From NCBI RefSeq assembly GCF_003402235.1, contig NZ_QEWO01000004.1, positions 434,001-498,000 of the forward strand: 64,000 bases of DNA, read 5' to 3'. This DNA comes from Parahaliea mediterranea. GTDB taxonomy: Bacteria > Pseudomonadota > Gammaproteobacteria > Pseudomonadales > Halieaceae. Each line of letters starts with the position of its first letter. The first letter of the stretch is position 1. The notes beneath the pieces were generated by a model. The model did not search any database, had not been told where the DNA came from, and saw only the letters and a list, made by a program, of their open reading frames with translations. Shown here in pieces: positions 16,995-24,599 of this stretch. A program made the translations under genes and the position numbers.

Positions 16995-18190
16995 GGCTTG
17001 TCCACTCCTGCCACACTGCTCACTTCACGGGTGGTAACCAGCGTTCCGGCGGTCACCTGCGGGGGCTGGTGCACCACCACCCGATCGCCCCGTTGCAGCC
17101 CCTGCACCCACACCTGGCGGGCATCGCCCTGCAGCACCTGCACCGCTACCGGCAGGGTACGCTCGCGCCCATCCACCACCAGCACGCTGTCGTCGTTGCG
17201 CAGGGCGCTGCGCGGCAACACGCTCACCGCCGCCATGCTGCGGCCTTCAATACTCGCGTGCACAAACAGGCCGGGGGCCAGCGGCGGGCGGTCGCTGCCG
17301 GGTTCCCGGGCAAAGGGTTCGCGCACCTCGGCCACCGCGTACACCACCCGGCTATCGACATCGATACTGGCATCGGTGCGCACAATGCGGCCCTGCCACT
17401 GCCACTGGCGGTTGCCAAAGCGCGCCTCCAGGGTCACTGGCACCGGGTCGGCAGCCGGCTGGGCGTCGCCGGCGTAGGTCAGCGGCAAATCCAGCAGGGC
17501 AACCTGGCGGTCGGTCAGGGGCAGGCGCACCTGCACTACATCGGTGGCGTAGGCCTCGGCCACCACGGTGGCTGGCCCCAGGTACTGGCCCACCCCCACA
17601 TGCCGGGCACTGATGCGGCCGTTGAAGGGCAGGCTGATGCGGGTGCGCTCCAGGTCCAGCTCGGCGGCGCGCAAATCTGCCCGGGCGCCCGCCAGCGCGG
17701 CTTCCGCGGCGGCAATCTGGGGCTCGCGCAGGAACAGGGCATTGGCGTCTACCGTGCCGAGGTCGCGCCACTCGCGCTTAGCCTGCCGGGCGCGGCCGCG
17801 CTCCTCCGCCAGGCGCTGCTCGGCGGCGGCCACCTGGGAGCGCGCCCGGGCAATGGCGAGTTCGTAATCCACCGACTCGATACCCAGCAGCTCTTCGCCG
17901 GCGCGGAAAAAACCGCCATCGGCAAAACTGTCGGCAATGGCCTCCACCCGCCCGCTCACCTGGCTCACCAGGCTCACCTTGTGCAGGGGCTCCACGGTGC
18001 CCTGGGTGTCCACGGCAATAGCGCGCGCGGCGGGCTCCACCGCGATCACATCCACCGTGGGGGGCGGCAACTCGGCGCGGGCCTCTGGCTGGGGTGTGGG
18101 CTTGCCCACCAGCAGCAGCCAGGACACCCCCAGCCCAACCACCAGTGCCATGGCGGTCCACAGGGCCTGCTTGCGAGCGGAAAGACTCAT
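16991..18190 (-). CDS. RND efflux periplasmic adaptor (membrane fusion protein)
   Basis: The ~399-aa protein has an N-terminal membrane anchor (LWTAMALVVGLGVSWLLLVG), a lipoyl-like half (VEPLHKVSLVSQVSGRVEAI), a short alpha-helical hairpin with AEQRLAEERGRARQAKREW, the second lipoyl half (LERTRISLPFNGRISARHV), and beta-barrel and membrane-proximal domains. It links the pump encoded directly downstream to an outer-membrane channel. The start at 18190 (MSLSARK) follows GGATGGAAG; ATGs at 18229 and 18211 are possible. Confidence 0.92.
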   Translation of the reverse strand: MSLSARKQALWTAMALVVGLGVSWLLLVGKPTPQPEARAELPPPTVDVIAVEPAARAIAVDTQGTVEPLHKVSLVSQVSGRVEAIADSFADGGFFRAGEELLGIESVDYELAIARARSQVAAAEQRLAEERGRARQAKREWRDLGTVDANALFLREPQIAAAEAALAGARADLRAAELDLERTRISLPFNGRISARHVGVGQYLGPATVVAEAYATDVVQVRLPLTDRQVALLDLPLTYAGDAQPAADPVPVTLEARFGNRQWQWQGRIVRTDASIDVDSRVVYAVAEVREPFAREPGSDRPPLAPGLFVHASIEGRSMAAVSVLPRSALRNDDSVLVVDGRERTLPVAVQVLQGDARQVWVQGLQRGDRVVVHQPPQVTAGTLVTTREVSSVAGVDKP

Positions 18191-18413
18191 GCCGCTTCCA
18201 TCCTTTTCCATCGTGGGCGCACTGTGCACCCCGGGGCTGAACTGTTGCTGAATATCGCTGCGGAATACCGATACTGAGTGACGCGGGGCGCCGATGTCGC
18301 CGCTTTGTCAGAAGTGGACAACATTCTAGTATGTTTATTCTAATTTTCTTACGTAATCTGGCGGCCAATGGATGAGCGCGCTCGTCCGCAACACCCACAC
18401 AAGGAGTTGAGAC

Positions 18414-18977
18414 ATGGCCGAAGAAACCAAAGCCGCCGCCACCCAAACCAAAGCGGCCCCCAAGCGTAAAACCACCACTCGCAAGGCCCCTGCCAAGCGC
18501 AAAGCCGCCGCCAAGCGCAAGGCGCCTGCCACCAAATCCACTGTGCGCTCCAACGTGCGCAAAGTCGAGAACAAGGCCGCCGCCTACGAGCGCGATGTGC
18601 GCAAGGCCGCCCGCAAGGCCGAGAAAGAACTCGACGCGGCCGAGAAGTCCGTGAAGAAATTCGCCCGCCGCGCCCAGGAAAACAGCCGCAAGGCCTTCCT
18701 GGCCAGCCTCGGCTTTTACGGCAAAGCCTACGATCAGGCCCAGGAGCAGTTCGAAAGCCTGCAGGAGCGTATGGAAGCGCGTCGCAGCAAGGCGTCCAAA
18801 GTATACGCCGACCTGGTGAAGCGCGGCGAGAAGGTGGAAGCCGATGCCCGCGATGCCATCGACGACATCGAAATTCCCGCCATTGGCGACCGCAAGGCGC
18901 TGGAAGCCAAGCTGGACAAAGCCCGCGCGCGTTTCGAAGAGTTCAAGGGCAACCTCAGCGAGAAGTTCGCCGCCTGA
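18414..18977 (+). CDS. Lysine/alanine-rich phasin-like protein
   Basis: The 187-aa product has a histone H1-like N-terminal tail (residues 1-45, AAAKRKAPA-type repeats) and a long amphipathic, probably coiled-coil region (residues 50-187) with SLGFYGKAYDQAQEQFESLQERM, similar in style to phasins. Phasins coat polyhydroxyalkanoate granules; basic tails in PhaF-type proteins bind DNA and help segregate granules. Here the basic tail is at the N-terminus, the reverse of the next gene. It is followed by a terminator and then by a PhaF-like gene. Assignment rests on composition and context. Confidence 0.65.
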   Translation: MAEETKAAATQTKAAPKRKTTTRKAPAKRKAAAKRKAPATKSTVRSNVRKVENKAAAYERDVRKAARKAEKELDAAEKSVKKFARRAQENSRKAFLASLGFYGKAYDQAQEQFESLQERMEARRSKASKVYADLVKRGEKVEADARDAIDDIEIPAIGDRKALEAKLDKARARFEEFKGNLSEKFAA

Positions 18978-19023
18978 GCCTGAACACAGTCACACTTGTC
19001 CCTGCGTGCAGGGCACATTTTCC

Positions 19024-19045
19024 GGGGCCGCAAGGCCCCTTTTTT
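19024..19045 (+). terminator. Rho-independent terminator between the two phasin genes
   Basis: GGGGCC (19024-19029), GCAA loop and GGCCCC (19034-19039) are followed by TTTTTT. The second phasin gene therefore probably has its own promoter; TTTAAT at 19063-19068 is a candidate -10. Confidence 0.9.
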
Positions 19046-19102
19046 ATATCTTTGGAAAACTGCTTTAATCTCCCCGTGTACCACGGATGAGCAGGCACCC
19101 CT

Positions 19103-19609
19103 ATGAGCGACGAAAAAAACAAGGTCAGTGACATGGCCCGCAACATCTGGCTGGCCGGCGTTGGCGCCTACGGCCGCGCGGTGGACGAAGCCCAGGGCCG
19201 GCTGGAGAAGGCCGGCGTGGAAACCCCCAAGCTGTTCCGCGACCTGGTAAAAGCCGGCACCGCCCTGGAAGAGGAAGCCCGCAGTGCCGGTGATCAGGCC
19301 CGCAACTCGGTGGAGGAACGCATCGCCCGGGTGCGGGAGAACTTTCGCCTGCAGCGCCACGGTGACGACCTGGCGGCACTGCACGAGAAAATCGACCGCC
19401 TGAGCGAACAAGTAGCCGCGCTGAGCACCGCCCTGGCCAACACGCCCCAGCGCAAGGCGCCGGCCAAAAAGGCGGCCCGCAAAACTGCGGCAAAGAAAGC
19501 ATCAACAACGAAAACACCGGCAAAGAAAGCACCCGCCAAGAAGGCCACGGCAAAAAAAGCCCCCGCTAAAAAGGCGCCGGCCAAAAAGCGCCCCGGCCGC
19601 AAACCCTGA
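19103..19609 (+). CDS. phaF: PhaF-type phasin (polyhydroxyalkanoate granule protein)
   Basis: The 168-aa protein has an N-terminal phasin domain (MARNIWLAGVGAYGRAVDEAQGRLEKAG...FRDLVKAGTALEE), a leucine-zipper-like stretch (LAALHEKIDRLSEQVAALSTAL) and a C-terminal tail of KKAPAKKA repeats like histone H1. This is the domain order of Pseudomonas PhaF, which coats PHA granules and binds the nucleoid. It is followed by a PhaD-like regulator only 6 bp downstream, as in pha clusters, but no PHA synthase is in the window. Confidence 0.87.
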   Translation: MSDEKNKVSDMARNIWLAGVGAYGRAVDEAQGRLEKAGVETPKLFRDLVKAGTALEEEARSAGDQARNSVEERIARVRENFRLQRHGDDLAALHEKIDRLSEQVAALSTALANTPQRKAPAKKAARKTAAKKASTTKTPAKKAPAKKATAKKAPAKKAPAKKRPGRKP

Positions 19610-19615
19610 CGCGGC

Positions 19616-20281
19616 GTGAAAACCCGCGACCGCATTCTGGTGACCAGCCTCGCCCTGTTCAATGACGAGGGCGAGGCACACACCACCACGGTGGACATTG
19701 CCAACGAAATGGACATCAGCCCGGGCAATCTCTACTACCACTTCAAGGGCAAGGAACAGATCATCGCCGAACTCTTCCAGCAGTACGAACTGGCCCTGGG
19801 TTCCACCTTATCGGCCCCCATCGAGCAGCCCCTGTCTGCCGGGCCGGGCGACGTCGAAAGCAACTGGTACTTCCTCTATGTGGTGATGGAGGAGATGTAC
19901 CAGTACCGCTTTCTGTATCACAACCTGGACGACATCCTGCAGCGCTACCCGGACATCCGCCGGGGCTTTCGCCGCCTGATGCAGTTGAAGCGGGCCGCCC
20001 TGAACGCCATCTGCCAGGCGCTGCTGGAACAATCGGTGATCGACGCCCGCGGCCAGCAACTGGACGGCCTGGTAGACAACATGACCCTGACCCTCTGCTT
20101 CTGGCTCAACTACGACCAGCTAATGCACAACCCGCGCCCCCCGCAGGTCACCATCCACCAGGGCGTGCTGCAGCTGATGACCATGGTGGCGCCCTACCTC
20201 GGCGACGAGGAGTTGCGCTTCTACCGCGACTGCGAGCAGATTTACGCAACGATGCTGGAGCAGGCCGAGTTGGCTGGCTAG
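19616..20281 (+). CDS. phaD: TetR family regulator, PhaD-like
   Basis: The 221-aa protein starts MKTRDRILVTSLALFNDEGEAHTTTVDIANEMDISPGNLYYHFKGKEQII, which is the N-terminus typical of PhaD, the TetR-like activator of phaI/phaF in pseudomonads. The C-terminal domain is the TetR_C type (FLYVVMEEMYQYRFLYHNLDDIL). The start is GTG at 19616, directly after the phasin stop, so it is probably co-transcribed with phaF. PhaD in Pseudomonas responds to an acyl-CoA-derived ligand; that role here is inferred. Confidence 0.82.
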   Translation: MKTRDRILVTSLALFNDEGEAHTTTVDIANEMDISPGNLYYHFKGKEQIIAELFQQYELALGSTLSAPIEQPLSAGPGDVESNWYFLYVVMEEMYQYRFLYHNLDDILQRYPDIRRGFRRLMQLKRAALNAICQALLEQSVIDARGQQLDGLVDNMTLTLCFWLNYDQLMHNPRPPQVTIHQGVLQLMTMVAPYLGDEELRFYRDCEQIYATMLEQAELAG

Positions 20282-20295
20282 GTCACATAACCAGG

Positions 20296-20328
20296 CAGGC
20301 CGAATTAACCTAACAAGCCCAATTAACC
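20296..20328. repeat. Diverged repeat of the phaD 3' end
   Basis: CAGGCCGAATTAACC (20296-20310) and AAGCCCAATTAACC (20315-20328) follow the phaD stop codon and resemble its last codons (CAGGCCGAGTTGGC at 20261). This is another member of the stop-codon-associated repeats. Confidence 0.6.
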
Positions 20329-20357
20329 GGGCACGCCCGGCGATGCCTGCCTGTCGG

Positions 20358-21176
20358 CTACTGCGTGTGGCGGGCTTCCACAATTGCCACCGTATGCTGC
20401 AGTAATTCCAACCCACCTGGCACGCCATGGCCCGGCACCACCACCGCAGCTTCGGGATAGCGCCGCGCGATGCGCGCCACCGATGCCGGCCATGCAGCCA
20501 GGTTGGCATCGGCCACGTTGCCCGCGCTCTGCCGAGCGGCTTCGTGAATGGCGCAGCCGCCAAACAGCACACCGGCGGCGGGCACATACACAACAAGGTT
20601 ATCCGGCGCGTGGCCGGCGCCGGGATAGAGCACCTCAACCGGCCCGAAGCTCACGGCGCTGCCCGGGCGCTGCAGGCCATCAAGCGCATGGGCCGGCACA
20701 TCGCTGCCCTGCCTCGCGGCAAGGCGGCGCGTTAAAGGTGTGGCGTAAGTGGCCACACCCGCCTCTGCCAGCACCTCGGCGCCGCCCACCCGGTCATCGT
20801 GAAAATGGGTGGAGATACTGCGCGTAATGGGCAGCCCGATCTGCTGCGCCACCGCCGCCAGCAGGGCCCGGGTATTGGCGGCGCCCCAGGGAGTGTCGAT
20901 CAGCAGCAGGCTGTCGCCGTCGCGAACAATGAGGCCGTTGGAGGGATAGGTGGTTTCGCCGACTTGCCGGGTAGCAATGTGTGCCCAAACCCCGTCAGCC
21001 AGCGGATACAACCGCACCTCTGCGGGCCCCACCTCTGCAGCTGTGGGGTAATCGCCGGATGGCGGGGGCGCGGCGGCAGCGGCCCTACCGGCGAGACAGG
21101 CCCAGCAGGCCAAAACGGCAAAACCGCGCCAGAACAAAAGGGTGGCGATAGCGCCGTGGGGACAATGCCTGTTCAT
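20358..21176 (-). CDS. Subclass B1 metallo-beta-lactamase, VIM-like
   Basis: The 272-aa protein has a signal peptide (about residues 1-35) and the full B1 zinc ligand set: Zn1 ligands H124 and H126 ([11 protein letters not shown]) and H189 ([10 protein letters not shown]); Zn2 ligands D128, C208 ([11 protein letters not shown]) and H250 (VPGHGVPGG). N220 (SAGNVADA) corresponds to the substrate-contact Asn of B1 enzymes, and R214 to the Arg that VIM-2 has before SAGN. From memory, long blocks ([53 protein letters not shown]) are the same or nearly the same as in VIM enzymes. B1 enzymes hydrolyse penicillins, cephalosporins and carbapenems in the periplasm. It overlaps the AraC gene by four bases (ATGA). 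Activity and degree of identity are untested here. Confidence 0.9.
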   Translation of the reverse strand: MNRHCPHGAIATLLFWRGFAVLACWACLAGRAAAAAPPPSGDYPTAAEVGPAEVRLYPLADGVWAHIATRQVGETTYPSNGLIVRDGDSLLLIDTPWGAANTRALLAAVAQQIGLPITRSISTHFHDDRVGGAEVLAEAGVATYATPLTRRLAARQGSDVPAHALDGLQRPGSAVSFGPVEVLYPGAGHAPDNLVVYVPAAGVLFGGCAIHEAARQSAGNVADANLAAWPASVARIARRYPEAAVVVPGHGVPGGLELLQHTVAIVEARHTQ

Positions 21177-22177
21177 TGATGATCACCCCTCTGGACTGTG
21201 TGTTGTTGCCAGGCCCGGGGCGACAGCCCTGTCCACTGGCGAAAGTGGCGGCTGAACACCGCCACATCGGCATAGCCGAGCTGCAATGCCAGCTCGGTAA
21301 TACTGGTGCGGCCCCGGCGCAGGTTGTCCTTGGCCAGGGTACAGCGGGTGTGTTGCAGTATCTCGCGATACCCACTGCCCTGGCGACGAAGCCGCGCCTG
21401 CAGGGTGCGCACGCTCAGGCCCAGGGTGGCGGCCACCAGTTCCACCGAGCACTCGCCGGTGGGCAGCAGGCGCCCGATTACATCGGCCACCTGGTTTTGT
21501 AGGCTGTCCGGGTAGCGTCGCTGCAGGCCCTCCAGATAACGCTGCAAGTGGTGGGCAATGGCGGCCTCGTCATGGTGGTTGCGCTGCTCCAGCCAGGCTG
21601 TGGGAAAGCTCACGCCGTCAAAGTCCTGGCCAAAGCGCACGTGCTGGTAACGCAGCTCCCCCTGCAGGTGGGGCCGGGCCTGCCGCAGATGCAGCGACAG
21701 CCCCAGTTTGTCGCAGTGCATCAGGCTGGCGACAAAGGTCGCCACATGCCCCACCGTAAGCTGCAACAGCTGGTCGGTGCTGCCGGTGGTATCAATGTGC
21801 ACCTCTGCCACAAAGCGGACCCGCTCGGCGCGTTCGATGAGCCCCACATGAATGCCCGAGGCGTGCAGGTACAGGGAGCGCGCCGACTTCTCGATGGCCT
21901 CGCGCACGGTGTCACCCCGCGTTGCCAGCAGCGGCAGCGTACCCAGCACTTGCACCGGTTGGCGCTGACTCAGCAGCAGACCGAACAGGGGCGATCGGCA
22001 GGTGACACTGCACTTTTCCAGCAATTCAGCCAGCCGGCTGTAGGCAATGTAGGTATCAGGGTGGCGAAACTGGGCGGGGCTCAGGCCAACCTCGGCCATC
22101 GCCTGCACCGGGTTGCCGCCCAGTTCGCTGACCAGTTGCTGCAGGCCCTCCACCGAGCCACTTCGAACCAGCTGCAT
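21173..22177 (-). CDS. AraC family regulator coupled to the metallo-beta-lactamase gene
   Basis: The 334-aa regulator has an Arabinose_bd-type N-terminal domain ([38 protein letters not shown]...[10 protein letters not shown]) and a C-terminal AraC domain ([23 protein letters not shown] ... [31 protein letters not shown]). The start at 22177 has AGGAGAG upstream; in-frame codons further upstream would cross the GC repeat and the control region. It is the first gene of a two-gene operon with the VIM-like gene and is divergent from the SDR-cupin-SDR group. Two direct repeats 21 bp apart in the shared intergenic region are likely its binding sites. Confidence 0.9.
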   Translation of the reverse strand: MQLVRSGSVEGLQQLVSELGGNPVQAMAEVGLSPAQFRHPDTYIAYSRLAELLEKCSVTCRSPLFGLLLSQRQPVQVLGTLPLLATRGDTVREAIEKSARSLYLHASGIHVGLIERAERVRFVAEVHIDTTGSTDQLLQLTVGHVATFVASLMHCDKLGLSLHLRQARPHLQGELRYQHVRFGQDFDGVSFPTAWLEQRNHHDEAAIAHHLQRYLEGLQRRYPDSLQNQVADVIGRLLPTGECSVELVAATLGLSVRTLQARLRRQGSGYREILQHTRCTLAKDNLRRGRTSITELALQLGYADVAVFSRHFRQWTGLSPRAWQQHTVQRGDHQ

Positions 22178-22187
22178 ACGCTCTCCT

Positions 22188-22217
22188 GGGCCCGGGCCGG
22201 GCCGGGCCGGGCCGGGG
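22188..22217. repeat. GGGCC pentamer tandem repeat
   Basis: About five head-to-tail GGGCC units lie in the 5' region of the AraC-lactamase operon, just upstream of its ribosome-binding site. A repeat of this kind in a leader could vary in length by slippage, but that is inference. Confidence 0.8.
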
Positions 22218-22220
22218 GAT

Positions 22221-22257
22221 TTGCGCAAAACATCAACTACCTTGCGCAAAAAATCAA
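22221..22257. promoter_or_regulatory. Two direct repeats 21 bp apart, likely AraC-type operator
   Basis: TTGCGCAAAACATCAA (22221-22236) and TTGCGCAAAAAATCAA (22242-22257) differ at one base and start exactly 21 bp apart, two helical turns. This is the direct-repeat geometry of AraC-family half-sites. They sit just upstream of weak promoter elements for the SDR gene (TATATT 22279-22284; GATAAT 22294-22299), both with poor -35 boxes, as expected for activation. Confidence 0.75.
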
Positions 22258-22337
22258 GTTTTGCCGAACCCACCTGCCTATATTGCCTGCATTGATAATG
22301 ATAAAGCGCGGCCAACGCCGCACAGCGAGGAACCCCC

Positions 22338-23120
22338 ATGCGACTGCAAAACAAAATTGCCGTACTCACTGGTGCCTGTGGCGGTATCGGCCAGGCCATT
22401 GCCCGCAAACTGGTGGCCGAAGGCGCCTGCGTGCTGGCGTGCGACCTGAACACAAAGGGGCTGGAAGCGTTGGCCGGCGAACTGGGCGACGCGGTGGCCA
22501 CCCGGCGCGTGGACGTGAGTGATTTCGAGCAGGTGCAGGCCATGGTCGAGGCCGCCGTAGCGCACTTTGGCGGCCTGGACATTGTGCTGAACAACGCCGG
22601 CATCGGCGCCCCCAAACCCCTGCTGGAGCACGACCCGGCGCAGGATTTTGAAGGCGTAACCGCCGTCAACCAGAAAGGCGTGTACTACGGCTTGGTGGCC
22701 GGCGGCCGCAAGCTGGCCCAGCTGGGCGGCGGGGTGATCGTCAACACCTCGTCGGTGTACGGCGCCATGGCGGCGGAGCTGAGTTTTACCTACAACGTAA
22801 GCAAGGCGGCGGTGGACATGATGACCAAGTGCGCCGCCCTGGAGTTTGCCCCCAACAACATCCGTGTGGTGGCCGTGGCGCCCGGGCGCGTGAACACCCC
22901 CATCCTGGATGCCTACAAGCCCCTTGGGCTCTACGAGCACCTGAAGCGCGAACAAATGCGCGAGCAACTCATTGAGCCGGAGCAAATCGCCAGCGTGGTG
23001 GCCTTCCTGGCCAGTGACGAGGCCGGCTGCATCAACGGCACCACCGTGGAGGCCGCCGACGGCTTCAGCGGCTTCAAGTTTCCCCTGCTCAACCGCTTCC
23101 AACAAAGCGGCCCCGCCTGA
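22338..23120 (+). CDS. SDR family oxidoreductase
   Basis: The 260-aa classical short-chain dehydrogenase has the cofactor motif TGACGGIGQAI, the NNAG motif (LNNAGIG), the catalytic Ser of NTSSVYGAM and the YNVSK catalytic Tyr/Lys pair. It interconverts an alcohol and a ketone with NAD(P); D41 in ACDLNTKG after strand 2 favours NAD. It is the first gene of a group with a cupin protein and a second SDR, divergent from the AraC-lactamase operon. Confidence 0.9.
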   Translation: MRLQNKIAVLTGACGGIGQAIARKLVAEGACVLACDLNTKGLEALAGELGDAVATRRVDVSDFEQVQAMVEAAVAHFGGLDIVLNNAGIGAPKPLLEHDPAQDFEGVTAVNQKGVYYGLVAGGRKLAQLGGGVIVNTSSVYGAMAAELSFTYNVSKAAVDMMTKCAALEFAPNNIRVVAVAPGRVNTPILDAYKPLGLYEHLKREQMREQLIEPEQIASVVAFLASDEAGCINGTTVEAADGFSGFKFPLLNRFQQSGPA

Positions 23121-23158
23121 ACGGCGGGTCGCCTGCACCCGATAACCGCAACAAACCC

Positions 23159-23187
23159 CAACTAACTACAACTAACTTCAACAACGC
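23159..23187. repeat. CAACTAACTW decamer tandem repeat
   Basis: CAACTAACTA and CAACTAACTT lie head to tail at 23159-23178 followed by a partial copy, between the SDR and cupin genes. Confidence 0.7.
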
Positions 23188-23218
23188 GCACCACCTGCCG
23201 CAACTGGAGGACAAGCCC

Positions 23219-23722
23219 ATGGCCCTGCCGGACACTATCAATCATCAGGACTTTCTGCTGTCGCTGGATACCAGCAAAGAACCCGTCGTTGTCGAGGCCC
23301 TGCCCGGGGTGGATGTGTGGCCCCTGTTCCTGGACCCGGAAAACGGCGTGTGGGTACTGCGGGCGCGCTTCAAGCCCGGCACCACCCTGCCCAAGCACTT
23401 TCACACCGGCGTAGTGCACTTCTACACCCTGAGCGGCACCTGGCACTACCTGGAGTACCCGGACCAGCCCCAGACCGCCGGCTGCTACCTCTATGAACCC
23501 GGCGGTTCAATCCACACCTTCCACTGCCCGGCAGACTCAGAGGGCACCGACGGCTTTATGGTGGTGGAGGGCGCCAACATCAACTTCCACGACGGCGAGT
23601 TTGTGAACGTGATGGATGCCGGCTGGATCGAGCAGGCCGTGCTGGCCGCCGCCAAGGCCCAGGGGCTGGGCGTGCCGCGCTATATCAAACCCGGCCAGGG
23701 CGCCCGCTACAGCCGGGACTGA
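23219..23722 (+). CDS. Cupin protein of the 2,4'-dihydroxyacetophenone dioxygenase type
   Basis: The 167-aa cupin has motif 1 in PKHFHTGVVHFYTLSGTWHYLE (metal-binding histidines) and motif 2 around EPGGSIHTFHCP. The ChrR-like cupin family that includes 2,4'-dihydroxyacetophenone dioxygenase has this layout. Many family members are of unknown reaction, so the substrate is open. The ATG at 23219 is preceded by GGAGGAC. Placement between two SDR genes suggests that the three act on one metabolite. Confidence 0.75.
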   Translation: MALPDTINHQDFLLSLDTSKEPVVVEALPGVDVWPLFLDPENGVWVLRARFKPGTTLPKHFHTGVVHFYTLSGTWHYLEYPDQPQTAGCYLYEPGGSIHTFHCPADSEGTDGFMVVEGANINFHDGEFVNVMDAGWIEQAVLAAAKAQGLGVPRYIKPGQGARYSRD

Positions 23723-23816
23723 GGCCCGCCAGGCATTGATGAACACTTGAGGCCCCGACGCACGTAGTATTGCCCCTCAATCGGATAAAAAACCACCGAA
23801 CAGGAATGGAGGATGT

Positions 23817-24590
23817 ATGTCTGATCAACCCGTAGCCCTCATCACCGGCGCCGGCATGGGCATCGGCCGGGCCATTGCCCGCCGCCTGGCCAGCGACGGC
23901 TTTCGCATTGCCGTGAACGACATCGACCCGGCAGCGGCCGAGGCGGTGGCCGACGAACTCACCGCCCAGGGCGCAGCTGCCGCTGGCGTGCCCGCCAACG
24001 TCTGCAACCGCGACGAGGTGTTCGCCATGGTAGAGGCCGTGGTGCAAACCTTCGGGCGCCTGGATGTGCTGGTGTCCAACGCCGGCATTGCCCAGGTGGA
24101 CCCGATACTGGCCATTACCGAGGAAGACTTTGACCGCCTGTTTGCGGTGAACGTGAAGGGTGTGCTGTGGTGCGCGCAGGCCGCCGCCCAGCAGATGATC
24201 GCCCAGGGCGGCGGCAAGATCATCAACGCCGGCAGTGTGGCCAGCTACACCGGGCAGGCCTTGCTTGGCACCTACTGCGCGTCCAAGTTCAGCGTGCGCG
24301 GCCTGACCCAGGTGATGGCCCGGGAGCTGGCCGACCACGGCATTACCGTGAACGCCTACTGCCCCGGCATTGTCGACACCGGCATGTGGGACACCATCGA
24401 CGCCCGCGCTAGCGAAGTGATGGGCACCGAGCGCGGCGAAATGACCGCCGCCGCCCAGGCGATGATTACCCTAAAGCGCGTGGAGCAGCCTGAAGACGTG
24501 GCCAGGTTCGTGTCCTTCCTGGCCTCGCCAGACGCCAATTACATTACCGGCCAGTGCATGATGGTGGATGGCGGCATCATCATGAACTAG
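23817..24590 (+). CDS. SDR family oxidoreductase, acetoin reductase/BudC-like
   Basis: The 257-aa protein is a classical SDR: TGAGMGIGRAIA, NDIDPAAAE (acidic residues after strand 2, favouring NAD), SNAGIA, NAGSVASYTG with the catalytic Ser, and YCASKFSVRGLTQ with the Tyr/Lys pair. The C-terminal segment (RGEMTAAAQAMITLKRVEQPEDVARFVSFLASPDANYITGQ) is close to meso-2,3-butanediol dehydrogenase/acetoin reductase enzymes. The substrate here is not certain. Last gene of the SDR-cupin-SDR group. Confidence 0.88.
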   Translation: MSDQPVALITGAGMGIGRAIARRLASDGFRIAVNDIDPAAAEAVADELTAQGAAAAGVPANVCNRDEVFAMVEAVVQTFGRLDVLVSNAGIAQVDPILAITEEDFDRLFAVNVKGVLWCAQAAAQQMIAQGGGKIINAGSVASYTGQALLGTYCASKFSVRGLTQVMARELADHGITVNAYCPGIVDTGMWDTIDARASEVMGTERGEMTAAAQAMITLKRVEQPEDVARFVSFLASPDANYITGQCMMVDGGIIMN

Positions 24591-24599
24591 GCCGGGACG

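Noticed and set aside
22188-22217. GGGCC repeats as a CRISPR or REP array
   Set aside because: Units are only 5 nt and contiguous, without spacers; no other array-like sequence exists in the window.
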